DNA from: Trichomonas vaginalis G3
Lineage: Eukaryota; Parabasalia; Trichomonadida; Trichomonadidae
Length of the DNA stretch: 64,000 nt
Reading direction: 5' to 3'
Assembly (NCBI RefSeq): GCF_026262505.1
Contig: NC_067204.1
Location: forward strand, 20,615,300 to 20,679,299
How positions within the stretch are numbered: position 1 is the stretch's first letter; each line of letters begins with the position of its first letter. Both the position numbers and the translations under genes were made by a program. Below, in pieces: positions 1 to 8,138 of this stretch. The notes under the pieces were generated by a model. The model did not search any database. It was not told the origin of the DNA and saw only the letters and a list, made by a program, of their open reading frames with translations.

Positions 1-750
1 ATCATCAATCGAAATTCCTAAAGAAGAGGTTGTAGTATTCATTTGTGCACCATATGAATCGCCTGAGTTCATTACGATTGTTCCATGAGTTGGAGGAACA
101 ATAACGGTACCATAGACATGGCAACTCTCATTTCTAATGTGATTGTAGTCTATAACAGCATCTCTGCATTGGCGAATGGTTGATAAAGAAGGTGGAACTC
201 TTCCTTTCTTTTTGAAGGCGTTCTTGACATCTTTGCATGTATTGCAGCATCCTGATGCTGCTCCATAGCAAGAACCGCAAACTTCTGGTTTCTCTGTCTT
301 TTTATTTTTGATAATTTTTCCATCTGGTCCGATTCTTTTCAGTTTGACTTTAGAAAATGAATCGGATTGGATTTCTTCGAATCTGTCAAGAACTTGAAAA
401 TCAATAACTGGGCATGGTAATGAAGGAAATTCGATATCTATGTAAATTTGGAGTTTTGGAACAAAAGGCCAGTCAAGAACATTATCTTCATTGACTGGGA
501 GCTTTGCTTGGTCGACGACGAGTTTTTGTTTTGGAGGTGATGCAATAAATCCCAAAGTCTGAAAAACTAAGAGATAGCTCATAATAGCTAAGCACACTAC
601 TGTTACTGTGCCACTGAAATCTGTCTTTCTTGAATGATCTTCAAAAACTTTAGGGAAAAAATCAAAATCTTTCAGAGGCATCGAAAAAAAATTTTTTTCA
701 GAGAATTTTGAGATTTTTTTCATCGCTCTAGCCAAATACTTCATAACCAT
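1..750 (-). CDS. ERV46: ERV46/ERGIC3-like ER-Golgi cargo receptor (partial, C-terminus beyond left edge)
   Basis: Reading the minus strand from the ATG at 750 gives an open frame to the left edge. An N-terminal motif FDFFPKVFEDHSRKT matches the family's FDAYPKTLEDFRVKT. One hydrophobic membrane segment follows (GTVTVVCLAIMSYLLVF), then a lumenal region with the motif CGSCYGAASGCCNTC. That motif is the conserved cysteine signature of Erv46/ERGIC-3 (human CESCYGA...CCNTCEDV). Proteins of this family cycle between ER and Golgi in COPII/COPI vesicles, with Erv41, as cargo receptors. An alternative start is the ATG at 681, which gives an N-terminus closer in length to human ERGIC3; the 23 extra residues from 750 are lysine- and serine-rich. 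No stop or frame change is seen in the visible 250 codons. The gene is divergent from the one at 1124. Confidence 0.88.
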   Translation of the reverse strand, partial: MVMKYLARAMKKISKFSEKNFFSMPLKDFDFFPKVFEDHSRKTDFSGTVTVVCLAIMSYLLVFQTLGFIASPPKQKLVVDQAKLPVNEDNVLDWPFVPKLQIYIDIEFPSLPCPVIDFQVLDRFEEIQSDSFSKVKLKRIGPDGKIIKNKKTEKPEVCGSCYGAASGCCNTCKDVKNAFKKKGRVPPSLSTIRQCRDAVIDYNHIRNESCHVYGTVIVPPTHGTIVMNSGDSYGAQMNTTTSSLGISIDD

Positions 751-1123
751 TTGAACTCTACATACTCACTCTTTGTGCTCACATATTGAATAAGGACATA
801 TAACCAACAGATATACACATATTTCACATCAAATAAGTTTCCATAATTTAGTCATGATTTTGAAGATCTAAAATAGGATGTTTCATATAACATATGAATG
901 TGTAGTATTAGATATTCGTCATTGCATCAATAACCCATTGATTGAATAAATAATCTCAAGTCATGAAATCTATTCACATTTGAATATTCAGAATCTAGCC
1001 TTATAAGTGTATGCAATATATGTGTGTATGATTGCTCATACAAAAGTTGATTAGAAACACCTGAAAATGTAAAATTTGATTTTCCTCAAAAGCAAATTTA
1101 CATAAAATAACGTATTTAGATTT
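751..1123. other. Divergent intergenic region, no gene seen
   Basis: AT-rich stretch between two divergent genes. It must contain both promoters. I see no clear Inr-like TCAYTW close to either start, no tRNA-like structure and no open frame worth naming. Confidence 0.5.
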
Positions 1124-2083
1124 ATGGATTTATCTGAAGCCCTTCCTATCTCTGAGACCATCACTCGCCTTTCATCACCACATGAAGAAAAGCAGGATGC
1201 TCCAGAAGAGCCAAAGGATATTGATCTTGAGCAGTTAAAAGAAAAAGGAATGAAAGAAGTAGAAAATGAAAAACGTCGTGATGAAGAAAGACAGAGAAAA
1301 GCAATTAAAAGTCAAAAGAAATACGGAAAAGTAACAGAATCATTCGTCAGAAAATCAAAAGAATTTGTTGAATTTACAAAGACTCAAATGTGTGATGAAA
1401 TGATTATGGCGTCTATATACTATGTTTCATCATCAATGGCTCTCACTATTGGTCCAGAGCTTGATGATGACGAACGCGCAGAACAAGAAGATATTCAATC
1501 TGATTCTTATCAAATATTGAGCTCGTTATACTGCCAGCTTTTGATGTCCCCGATATCATCAAACCTTCCTGTTAGAACAGAAAGAATTTTCTACGAAACT
1601 TTAATCTTTTATTTAGACGCTTGTATTACGTTTGCTATTCATACTGCTCCACCGGAAATGATCATTGAACTTATGGGAAATGTTTTCAGAGGTGGAATTA
1701 AGGATCCTCAATCCCAAACTCAAGTTGAATTTCTTCCAATTACAGAAATTGTTAAAAAGCATTGGCTTTCTCAAAGAGTTCCTGGAAAGAATAGAGCAAC
1801 AATCAAACATAGTACATTACGCGGAAATACAAAACTTGTCGAATCTCTTGTAGAAACTTCCCAAGATTACTCCAAATTCAATCCAAAGGAGAGATCCGTT
1901 CCTGTTAAAACACAAAAGAAATGGGATGCTGACGGATTTCCAATTGATACAAGAGTTCCTTTCAGAGAAAAACAAATTCCAATTAGCAGCTTAGTTGTTA
2001 TACCACAACCAAAGCCAACATCAGAGCCTATTAGTACTGTTGTTACTCGTGAGGGAACTCCGCGCAAAGCTGAAGGTCAATGA
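1124..2083 (+). CDS. Unrecognised 319-aa acidic, coiled-coil-containing protein
   Basis: An open frame of 319 codons with amino-acid composition typical of real protein. Residues about 20-75 are highly charged (Glu/Lys/Arg-rich) and predict a coiled coil (DLEQLKEKGMKEVENEKRRDEER in part). The middle, about 85-215, looks like a compact helical domain (TQMCDEMIMASIYYVSSSMAL and later YETLIFYLDACITFAIH). The C-terminus, about 250-319, is proline- and lysine-rich and probably disordered. I see no signal peptide or membrane span. The helical core recalls the all-helical domains of ciliary or flagellar accessory proteins, but this is only an impression. The stop is TGA, without the TAAA context common in this window. 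The start is the first ATG after an in-frame AT-rich leader. Confidence 0.75.
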   Translation: MDLSEALPISETITRLSSPHEEKQDAPEEPKDIDLEQLKEKGMKEVENEKRRDEERQRKAIKSQKKYGKVTESFVRKSKEFVEFTKTQMCDEMIMASIYYVSSSMALTIGPELDDDERAEQEDIQSDSYQILSSLYCQLLMSPISSNLPVRTERIFYETLIFYLDACITFAIHTAPPEMIIELMGNVFRGGIKDPQSQTQVEFLPITEIVKKHWLSQRVPGKNRATIKHSTLRGNTKLVESLVETSQDYSKFNPKERSVPVKTQKKWDADGFPIDTRVPFREKQIPISSLVVIPQPKPTSEPISTVVTREGTPRKAEGQ

Positions 2084-2835
2084 AAAATTTATATAGATCT
2101 ATTCATAAAATATTGTTTTATTTTCCATAAATTACCATTTTTTATTTTAACTCAGATATATTTCTTCTTCAAGACCATTTATTGGAAAAATAAATATTAT
2201 TTTTCAAAACATTTAAAATTTGAAAAACAATTTCTTGTAAATTTATTTCATTTTCAATAATAACACGAATTGCATTATTTAATTTTTCCAAAATTTTTAG
2301 ATTTTCGTGATTTTATTGCAAAATCTATATTTTTTAAAGAATTTTTTATTCAACTCTGATTTTTTTGGAAGATTGTAAGTGATCTAGTCCAATAAGAGAT
2401 GGGTGGGTAAGGAGATTTTTGATATAGAAATTAAATAATATAAAAATTTAGAAATATATTTTTTGAAATTGCATCATTTTTTAAGGAATTATAATAGGAA
2501 TCTTTCTGAATTAAAAATTATAAATAGTTATCCCTTTTAGTCATTTCATATTGTGAATAATAACCAAAAGAAACAACAATTTTTAAAAAGGAATAGTTAA
2601 TTATTTTTGGTACATCAAAGGCAAAATCTTGATGAGAAAGAAACGACTTCATCTCTAGATTTTTCATTTCAATTTCCTCATTTTATGGCCATCCTTTGTT
2701 GGATATCCCTGTTGAACTCTGCACTATTCTAATTCTACGTCTGTGATGATAATTTTTATCTCATGTAATAAATTGCCAGGTGAAATTTTTTTTTTCTATC
2801 GGCGGAAAAGGAAAAAAAAACTGAACCCTTTCAAA
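2084..2835. other. Intergenic, long AT-rich leader of MED31
   Basis: No gene recognised. A pyrimidine-rich tract with TTTCATTTCAATTTCCTCATTTTATGG (about 2665-2686 in part) contains TCAYTW-like elements and an ATG opening a 15-codon frame. This could be a distant transcription start or an upstream ORF for MED31, but the distance to the MED31 start is about 150 bases, longer than usual for trichomonads. The longer in-frame extension of MED31 back to 2743 has a lysine-rich, non-conserved sequence and is probably untranslated. Confidence 0.4.
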
Positions 2836-3471
2836 ATGAGTGATTCCGGCTTCGAGGATGTCGATGACTTCCAGGATGTTCCTGAAGAAACAACAAGCAA
2901 GCCAGAACCCCCTAAGCAGGAATCCTCAGGATTTGAAGACGCAACTACAGAAATTGCTCCTGCAGAACCAGAAAAATTAGATGCGAATGCACTTGCAGAA
3001 GAAAACAAAAAGAGGTTTGTCATGGAGCTGGAATTCGTTCAATCTCTTGCAAATCCTCAATATTTGAACTTCTTAGCCTCGCAAAATTATTTTAATGATC
3101 CAGCATTTTGCAGATTTTTACAATACTTACTGTATTGGGATACACCAAAATATTCTAAGTACATTCGTTATCCACAATGTCTATTTTTCTTGCACCAATT
3201 GCAAGATCCAAATTTCAGAACATTTCTTCTCAATACAAATAATATTAGAAACATAGATACATGCACATATCAATATTGGGCATATTATATGAGAAATAGA
3301 TTAGATTTCACGCTTCCGGACGATGATAAAATCGGATTTGTTAGTTTACTTCCTAAAACAGAGAAGAAGAAGGAACATAAGAAGCATAAAGATAAATCCA
3401 AACATAAAGATAAGCATAAATTGAAGGATAAACCAGCTAATCCTCAACCTGCTCCAGTTCCTCCAGTATAA
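2836..3471 (+). CDS. MED31: Mediator complex subunit 31 (MED31/Soh1)
   Basis: The 211-aa product has the MED31 core at about residues 59-155. The run ELEFVQSLANPQYLNFLA, then YFNDPAFCRFLQYLLYW and KYIRYPQCLFFL, match the most conserved part of the family nearly residue for residue. MED31 sits in the Mediator middle module, contacts MED7 and helps RNA polymerase II initiation in the nucleus. The first 55 residues are acidic and contain a duplicated SGFED motif (residues 4-8 and 31-35). The tail (about 173-200) is a Lys/His-rich basic stretch (KKHKDKSKHKDKHK), unusual for this normally compact protein. I chose the ATG at 2836, preceded by TTTCAAA, over the in-frame ATG at 2743 because the extra 31 residues are not family-like. 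The stop has a TAAA context. Confidence 0.93.
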   Translation: MSDSGFEDVDDFQDVPEETTSKPEPPKQESSGFEDATTEIAPAEPEKLDANALAEENKKRFVMELEFVQSLANPQYLNFLASQNYFNDPAFCRFLQYLLYWDTPKYSKYIRYPQCLFFLHQLQDPNFRTFLLNTNNIRNIDTCTYQYWAYYMRNRLDFTLPDDDKIGFVSLLPKTEKKKEHKKHKDKSKHKDKHKLKDKPANPQPAPVPPV

Positions 3472-4056
3472 AGTTTTACCTGCTTGAAATGAATACAATT
3501 TTCATGCAACTTTGTTTTAAAATTTAAAAATTAAATATCGATATCTCCTTTGAGGGATATTCACTTTCTTAACATTAACAAATAACATTTTTACCACTAA
3601 CAATCCATAATATCAGCTTATTAGTTTTACACAGGTTTATCATCAAAAGAAAACAAAATTTATCAAAAAAACTTTAATATAATTGTAAATTATATATGTA
3701 TTTCTTCATAAATTCATACAAAATATCTTTTTTATTATGCAATTATGAATTATCCAGAATGACCAAAATATTATTTTTGAAAAATTAGTTATCAGCAGGA
3801 TCGGTAGCGACATACACCGGCTACAAATCTGCAATTATTATTGTATACAGCTCAGATTTTTATATTTCAGGTAAATACGAAATCAAATTGATAACAAGTC
3901 AAGATAATAAGCTTTCTAAAATGTAAATCATATATTTTATAGTTATGAAAATAAGATATCTGTATGTTAAAGAGGGTTCTCTGTTCATTCTAATTATGAA
4001 TAACGAAATAGCAAGAAAAATTATTTAATTGTAAATGATTGTTCACAAATTAAAGT
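3472..4056. other. Convergent intergenic region, no gene seen
   Basis: Lies between the 3' ends of MED31 and MCTS1. It is strongly AT-rich except for a short GC-richer island near 3795-3835 (GGATCGGTAGCGACATACA and after). I checked that island for tRNA features: there is no convincing anticodon arm, TPsiC box or acceptor pairing. It remains unexplained. Confidence 0.4.
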
Positions 4057-4587
4057 TTATAAGCCATTATGGGCCATGTAGAGTGCATCACGAAGGATTG
4101 TAAGGTTCTTGACTGCAATACCCTTGGCATTCTTAGCTTCTGCAGAGGACATTTGAGCCTGTCCGATCATGAATGGATGATCGCAATCAAGAAGATTAAC
4201 TTGAACGATAGCACCGGCTTCGAATTCCTTTGGAACCAACTTGATACCTGGAGCCATAAGATCAGCACCACGAAGAAGGGCATTGACAGCACCTTCATCT
4301 ACGTAGATAACTGGAAGGAGTCCTGGGTAGTCGATGGCTGTTCGGAGCATTGGGAAGACATCACCAGTACCAAGTTCAACCATAACTGGCTTATTATCAA
4401 CAGCGTAAAGCTTGAGGTGCTGTTCAATAGAATAAACAATAACTGGGGTCTTCTTTGGGAAAATTTCATCGATAATGCCTTCGATAAGTGGCATCTCCTT
4501 GATAGCCTGATTCTTCAGCTTTGTAAGAAGGTTACTCTTTAATGTTGTATGCTTCTTAAGCTTTTCGGCTGGGAGTTTCTGAAACAT
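4057..4587 (-). CDS. MCTS1: MCTS1-like translation re-initiation factor (PUA domain)
   Basis: The 176-aa product matches MCT-1/MCTS1 (human 181 aa). The N-terminal domain starts MFQKLPAEKLKKHTTLKSN, parallel to the human MFKKFDEKEN...LKTS, followed by PLIEGIIDEIFPKKTPV. The C-terminal PUA domain has YPGLLPVIYVDEGAVNALLRGADLMAPG, which mirrors the human [22 protein letters not shown]. MCTS1 pairs with DENR, or acts like the N-terminal half of eIF2D, on the 40S subunit in re-initiation and in recycling of deacylated tRNA. The frame stays open upstream to 4695, but those 36 residues are not family-like, so I place the start at 4587. The stop TAA is followed by A (TAAA context). No DENR gene is visible in this window. 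Confidence 0.9.
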   Translation of the reverse strand: MFQKLPAEKLKKHTTLKSNLLTKLKNQAIKEMPLIEGIIDEIFPKKTPVIVYSIEQHLKLYAVDNKPVMVELGTGDVFPMLRTAIDYPGLLPVIYVDEGAVNALLRGADLMAPGIKLVPKEFEAGAIVQVNLLDCDHPFMIGQAQMSSAEAKNAKGIAVKNLTILRDALYMAHNGL

Positions 4588-4800
4588 TTTGTTTCTAAAT
4601 TTCCTTTTGTAAACTCCATCTACTGGTCGGATATTAGTTTCTCTCAAAACACCAAAAATATCAAAGCTTATTTGATGTTTAAAATTTTTCATCATATAAT
4701 AGAGTGCTTTTATCTTAAAATTAGGATTTCATGATTGCTAATTTAGAATAGAAATAAAAAGTTCTTTATGCAAATAATACAAAAACATTTATTAAGTCTA

Positions 4801-5706
4801 TTAATCTTGGTCGTCCTTCTTCTTTGTCTTAAAATTCAGAGATACTTCTACAGAAACTGTTGGATTACCAATAAAGGGCTGACGTGTAAATACTGCAAGA
4901 GTAACAACATCATTAAGGTTTGCATTCACTAACGATTTGAATTTATCCTTTTGAATAATCATTGTTGTTTGAATATCATATTTCAAGCCAAGTAATTTGA
5001 ATGGCTTGAATGATAAACCAATGCTTGGTCCAACCTTTGTCTCATATTCAAGAGTAGCTGCATAATTTTCTTCTGCGTATTGAAAGCCAAAAAGATGGGT
5101 AAATTTTGGTTTCTTAGGAGTATAAATCACTCTATATCCTAAATTATTCAATTTTTCCTTGAAATTAAAAGCAGCAAGTACTCTTTCAATGGAATATTGA
5201 GGAGATAATGTGAATTGAAAGCCAGATTGGAATGTAGGTCGCTGGTAGAATGCAAATAAAGAAACTATGTTTTGACAGACAAATCCAGTCCATAACATTT
5301 TATTATAATTGTAGCAAGCGCACATTCCAGGATTTTTACCGAAGATAACATCATTTGTGACTTCTCCGTAATAAGCTGGAATGGTAGTCTGAATGTCAAC
5401 TTCATTAGGCCGCAAAAATAATATTGTTTTCGCTGTTTTTGTCAATTTGAATCTCATAAAAGTCTGTAAGGAGCTAAATTCACCACGCATGTAGTTATTG
5501 CTGGCAGTGACACAGTTGATAGAACTGTTATTAAATTTAATCGGTCCAAATCCGATTTCTTGTGAAAAAATATCATTTGGAGAGAAGTAAGCCTTGAAAT
5601 AATCAGTTTTTACAACGAAATGGGGCTTTTGGGCTTCTGTCTTGAAAATTTGGCGTGAGTTAACAATTCTATTAATTCGAAAAATCTTCCTTTTTGCTCC
5701 CTTCAT
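4801..5706 (-). CDS. VDAC/Tom40-like outer-membrane beta-barrel of the hydrogenosome (probable)
   Basis: The 301-aa product has no signal peptide and no hydrophobic helices. It is built of alternating polar/hydrophobic strands separated by short turns (for example TVSVEVSLNF at the C-terminus, YAATLEYET, HFVVKTDYFKAYF). Length and pattern fit the 19-strand VDAC/Tom40 porin fold, which in trichomonads is found in the hydrogenosomal outer membrane as very divergent members. There is no canonical beta-signal with glycine at the end, so the exact family (Tom40, porin or Hmp35-like) is open. The tail KTKKKDDQD is charged. The start is supported by an Inr-like TTGTCACTTTTAAAATG right at the ATG. 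It lies 213 bp upstream of MCTS1 on the same strand and divergent from the Ste24-like gene. Confidence 0.62.
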   Translation of the reverse strand: MKGAKRKIFRINRIVNSRQIFKTEAQKPHFVVKTDYFKAYFSPNDIFSQEIGFGPIKFNNSSINCVTASNNYMRGEFSSLQTFMRFKLTKTAKTILFLRPNEVDIQTTIPAYYGEVTNDVIFGKNPGMCACYNYNKMLWTGFVCQNIVSLFAFYQRPTFQSGFQFTLSPQYSIERVLAAFNFKEKLNNLGYRVIYTPKKPKFTHLFGFQYAEENYAATLEYETKVGPSIGLSFKPFKLLGLKYDIQTTMIIQKDKFKSLVNANLNDVVTLAVFTRQPFIGNPTVSVEVSLNFKTKKKDDQD

Positions 5707-5720
5707 TTTAAAAGTGACAA
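5704..5720 (-). promoter_or_regulatory. Inr-like element at the start of the beta-barrel gene
   Basis: The minus strand reads TTGTCACTTTTAAAATG. TCACT fits the trichomonad initiator consensus TCA(C/T)(T/A), which lies within about 20 bases of the ATG. The same TTGTCACTTTT core recurs before TAF5 and between CstF-77 and the second beta-barrel. Confidence 0.6.
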
Positions 5721-6169
5721 AGAGCCAATTTCAATAAATTCAAGTCATTCCACTAATCAAAAACACATCTACAGAATCCAGGAAATCCATGTTATCTTCT
5801 ATAGCTCTCAAAACAACTAAAATTAACATCTCTATTTTATAAAGCTAAAAATGTCTCATTCCTAATGTGTATTGCATCAGATAATACACTCTGCCCTTTT
5901 GAATATAGACAATGAATGTGTTATCTTTCATCGAAATTCCAATGAAAAAGACTTACAATTGGTTTGTTCTTGATATGATACACATATAAAACTCATCCAT
6001 ACAGATATAATTATGACTATATTATTCGCAAAATATGTAATTTCTTCACCAAATGATTTACAAATATGACTTACAGCTTTGATTTCGTTCTGATATTAAC
6101 AAGAAATCGATTATATAATAGATTTCGTGTCTGAAATCGGGATTTACTAATTTTTCTTACATTTTTCGG
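5721..6169. other. Divergent intergenic region, no gene seen
   Basis: AT-rich. Contains the promoters of the beta-barrel gene (minus) and the Ste24-like gene (plus). No RNA gene or repeat recognised. The Ste24-like start has no TCAYTW within 20 bases; the leader there reads TTTTTCTTACATTTTTCGG. Confidence 0.4.
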
Positions 6170-7627
6170 ATGGAAAAGCATGATAACTTTTTCATCTTTA
6201 ATGACCCACATTCCTCCCCTAAACCGATCATCAAATCACAGTATTTATGCTTAACAACAATATTCTTTGGATTTACTGCAGAATTATTTGTTCTTTTGAC
6301 AGAATTTAGGCATTTGAAAGTATTATCACATCAATATAAAGCATATTCAGCAGAAACAGATTCCATTGATTACAAAAACTCGACGTTAGTTGCTTACTTG
6401 ATCAAAATCATCCTTTTATACGGTTCAATGTTTATTTGCATTTATAAATTAAAATATTTTTGGAGACACTTCCATTCTAACACAAAATTTTCATTATTAA
6501 TCTTCTTATATGCAGAAAATGTTGTCAATTTCATTCCATCTATTCATAAAACGTTTTTTGTCGAAAGAAAATTCGGATTTAACAAGACAACAATACCATT
6601 ATTCCTACGCGATTTCACTCTTAAGCTAGTAATGCACTTTTCTGTATACGTTTTGTTCATTGTTCCTGTTTGTTTCCGCGCAAATAAAGTAGATTTACCA
6701 GCTCCTTTGAAAAGGCGTACGAAATTGCATATTGTAGAATATAAAGCCAAAGATATCGGTCAAATCGATGACAATACAGATGAATTATCTCCAGTTGACT
6801 TAATTGGAATGGGCGACGACGATTCCGAAGAAGGCGAGGATGGAAATGCATTTTTCGAGCATGCTTCCAATTTTTGGGCATTTACAACCATTCATTTGTT
6901 CTTTATTGTCCTTCTTTGCTCATTTATTTATCCATATACAGACCAACTCTTCATTACAATGAAACCATTACCAAAAGATAACAATACGAACAAATACAAT
7001 GCCATTATGAGCGGTTTCAAACACAACAATGGAAAAGATTTACAATTATTGGTTCCAACACGAAATACGCATATGAGCTACGGAATTCATGGTTACTGGT
7101 CTGCCAAACCATTTATTTCTGAGCAAATGATAGAGCTTTTCCAATTAGATGAGTTAAAAGCAATCGGAAAAATATTGAATACACAAATGAAGACAAAAGC
7201 AGGTTTCAACATACTCCGTATATCATACAACCTGTTCCCAGTTATTTTCTATGGCATGATCTTCAGACAAATCATGAGAACCGGAGTTGCACCTTATGGC
7301 GTCCAAAGAGGTCGGCCAATTGCAATTGTATGCTTTATTTCGTTTTGTTTCTTCTACACCTGCCATGTTTTCGCACAGACATTTATATTTATCGTTGAAA
7401 GAAAAGCGGTAATAGATACTGACATATCTGTAGCGAAGAAAGGGTATAATATTAAGAATGCCTTGATAAAGATATATAGGATCAACCATGAAGCCGTGTC
7501 TCCAAGCCTTTTGTTCAGGAATTTTTATGATTCAATTCCTCCTTTGGCTGAAAGAGTCGACAAGATAGAGAAATATATTAGTAGTAAGCCACAACTGGCA
7601 TCAAGTCTAGAAAATCTTCAAAAATAA
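6170..7627 (+). CDS. Ste24/ZMPSTE24-like multispanning protein lacking the HExxH zinc motif (probable pseudoprotease)
   Basis: The 485-aa product follows the M48A CAAX-protease layout: about seven membrane segments (near 24-46, 72-92, 105-125, 150-170, 235-254, 350-370, 385-408). Family landmarks are FVERKFGFN at 130-138 (human FEHRKTGFN-like loop), IYPYTDQLFITMKPLP at 253-268 (human IYADYIAPLFDKFTPLP), and SIPPLAER at 455-462 (human SHPPLLER). The place of the catalytic HELGH, after LDELKAIG, reads KILNT (about 334-338), so both histidines and the glutamate are gone. A glutamate at 410 (VERKA) could match the third zinc ligand (EFQAD). The histidine of HPP is also replaced, by Ile456. Ste24 enzymes process prenylated proteins and clear clogged translocons in the ER. 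This protein probably keeps the barrel-like membrane chamber but not proteolysis. An acidic insert lies at 212-228. Confidence 0.72.
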   Translation: MEKHDNFFIFNDPHSSPKPIIKSQYLCLTTIFFGFTAELFVLLTEFRHLKVLSHQYKAYSAETDSIDYKNSTLVAYLIKIILLYGSMFICIYKLKYFWRHFHSNTKFSLLIFLYAENVVNFIPSIHKTFFVERKFGFNKTTIPLFLRDFTLKLVMHFSVYVLFIVPVCFRANKVDLPAPLKRRTKLHIVEYKAKDIGQIDDNTDELSPVDLIGMGDDDSEEGEDGNAFFEHASNFWAFTTIHLFFIVLLCSFIYPYTDQLFITMKPLPKDNNTNKYNAIMSGFKHNNGKDLQLLVPTRNTHMSYGIHGYWSAKPFISEQMIELFQLDELKAIGKILNTQMKTKAGFNILRISYNLFPVIFYGMIFRQIMRTGVAPYGVQRGRPIAIVCFISFCFFYTCHVFAQTFIFIVERKAVIDTDISVAKKGYNIKNALIKIYRINHEAVSPSLLFRNFYDSIPPLAERVDKIEKYISSKPQLASSLENLQK

Positions 7628-8138
7628 TTGTTTGTATAAAAATAATATCAGTTATTTCATTTTTTACATTATTTTTCATAATATTTTTAACCGAAAGAAA
7701 TGTTATTACTCTGATATTCAAAACTTCGGGTGAATAGTGTATTTAAAGTAATTTGGAATTCAAATTATCAATAAAAATTCTTAATGATTTAGAGAATATT
7801 CAATTATATCATATTGCATAAATATAAAATCCATTGAATATGTTAATGAGCATAGAATTATGGCATAATGAAAATAATAACGATATTTTCAGTGTTTATC
7901 TTGTATTAGTGAATATTATATAAGCCCGGGAATCTGGATAAGCATTAATCTCACATTGTTTCTATAATTTATTTGATATGAATAAAATATGAGAAGGGTT
8001 CAGACCGCCCGCACATTTTATACCAATTTTCATCAACTTTGAGACCTCATACAGGGCCATATGGTTGATATATTTTTTTTGCTACTATACACAATACTAT
8101 TATTATATAGAAAATTCAAACAGTTAAATATTTTGTTA
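7628..8138. other. Intergenic, no gene seen
   Basis: AT-rich, between the 3' ends of the Ste24-like and the 974-aa ankyrin gene. Two short GC-richer patches (near 7924-7936 and 8000-8015) were checked for tRNA or snRNA features; none were found. Confidence 0.4.

Noticed and set aside
1-750. Trichomonad introns (5' GTAYGT, 3' ACTAACACACAG) in any gene
   Set aside because: No such pair was seen in any of the genes; all are readable as single frames.
2743-2835. N-terminal extension of MED31
   Set aside because: The 31 residues are lysine/phenylalanine-rich and unlike the family; the internal ATG at 2836 has a better leader.
3795-3835. GC-richer island as a tRNA gene
   Set aside because: No consistent acceptor stem, anticodon arm or TPsiC box could be drawn on either strand.
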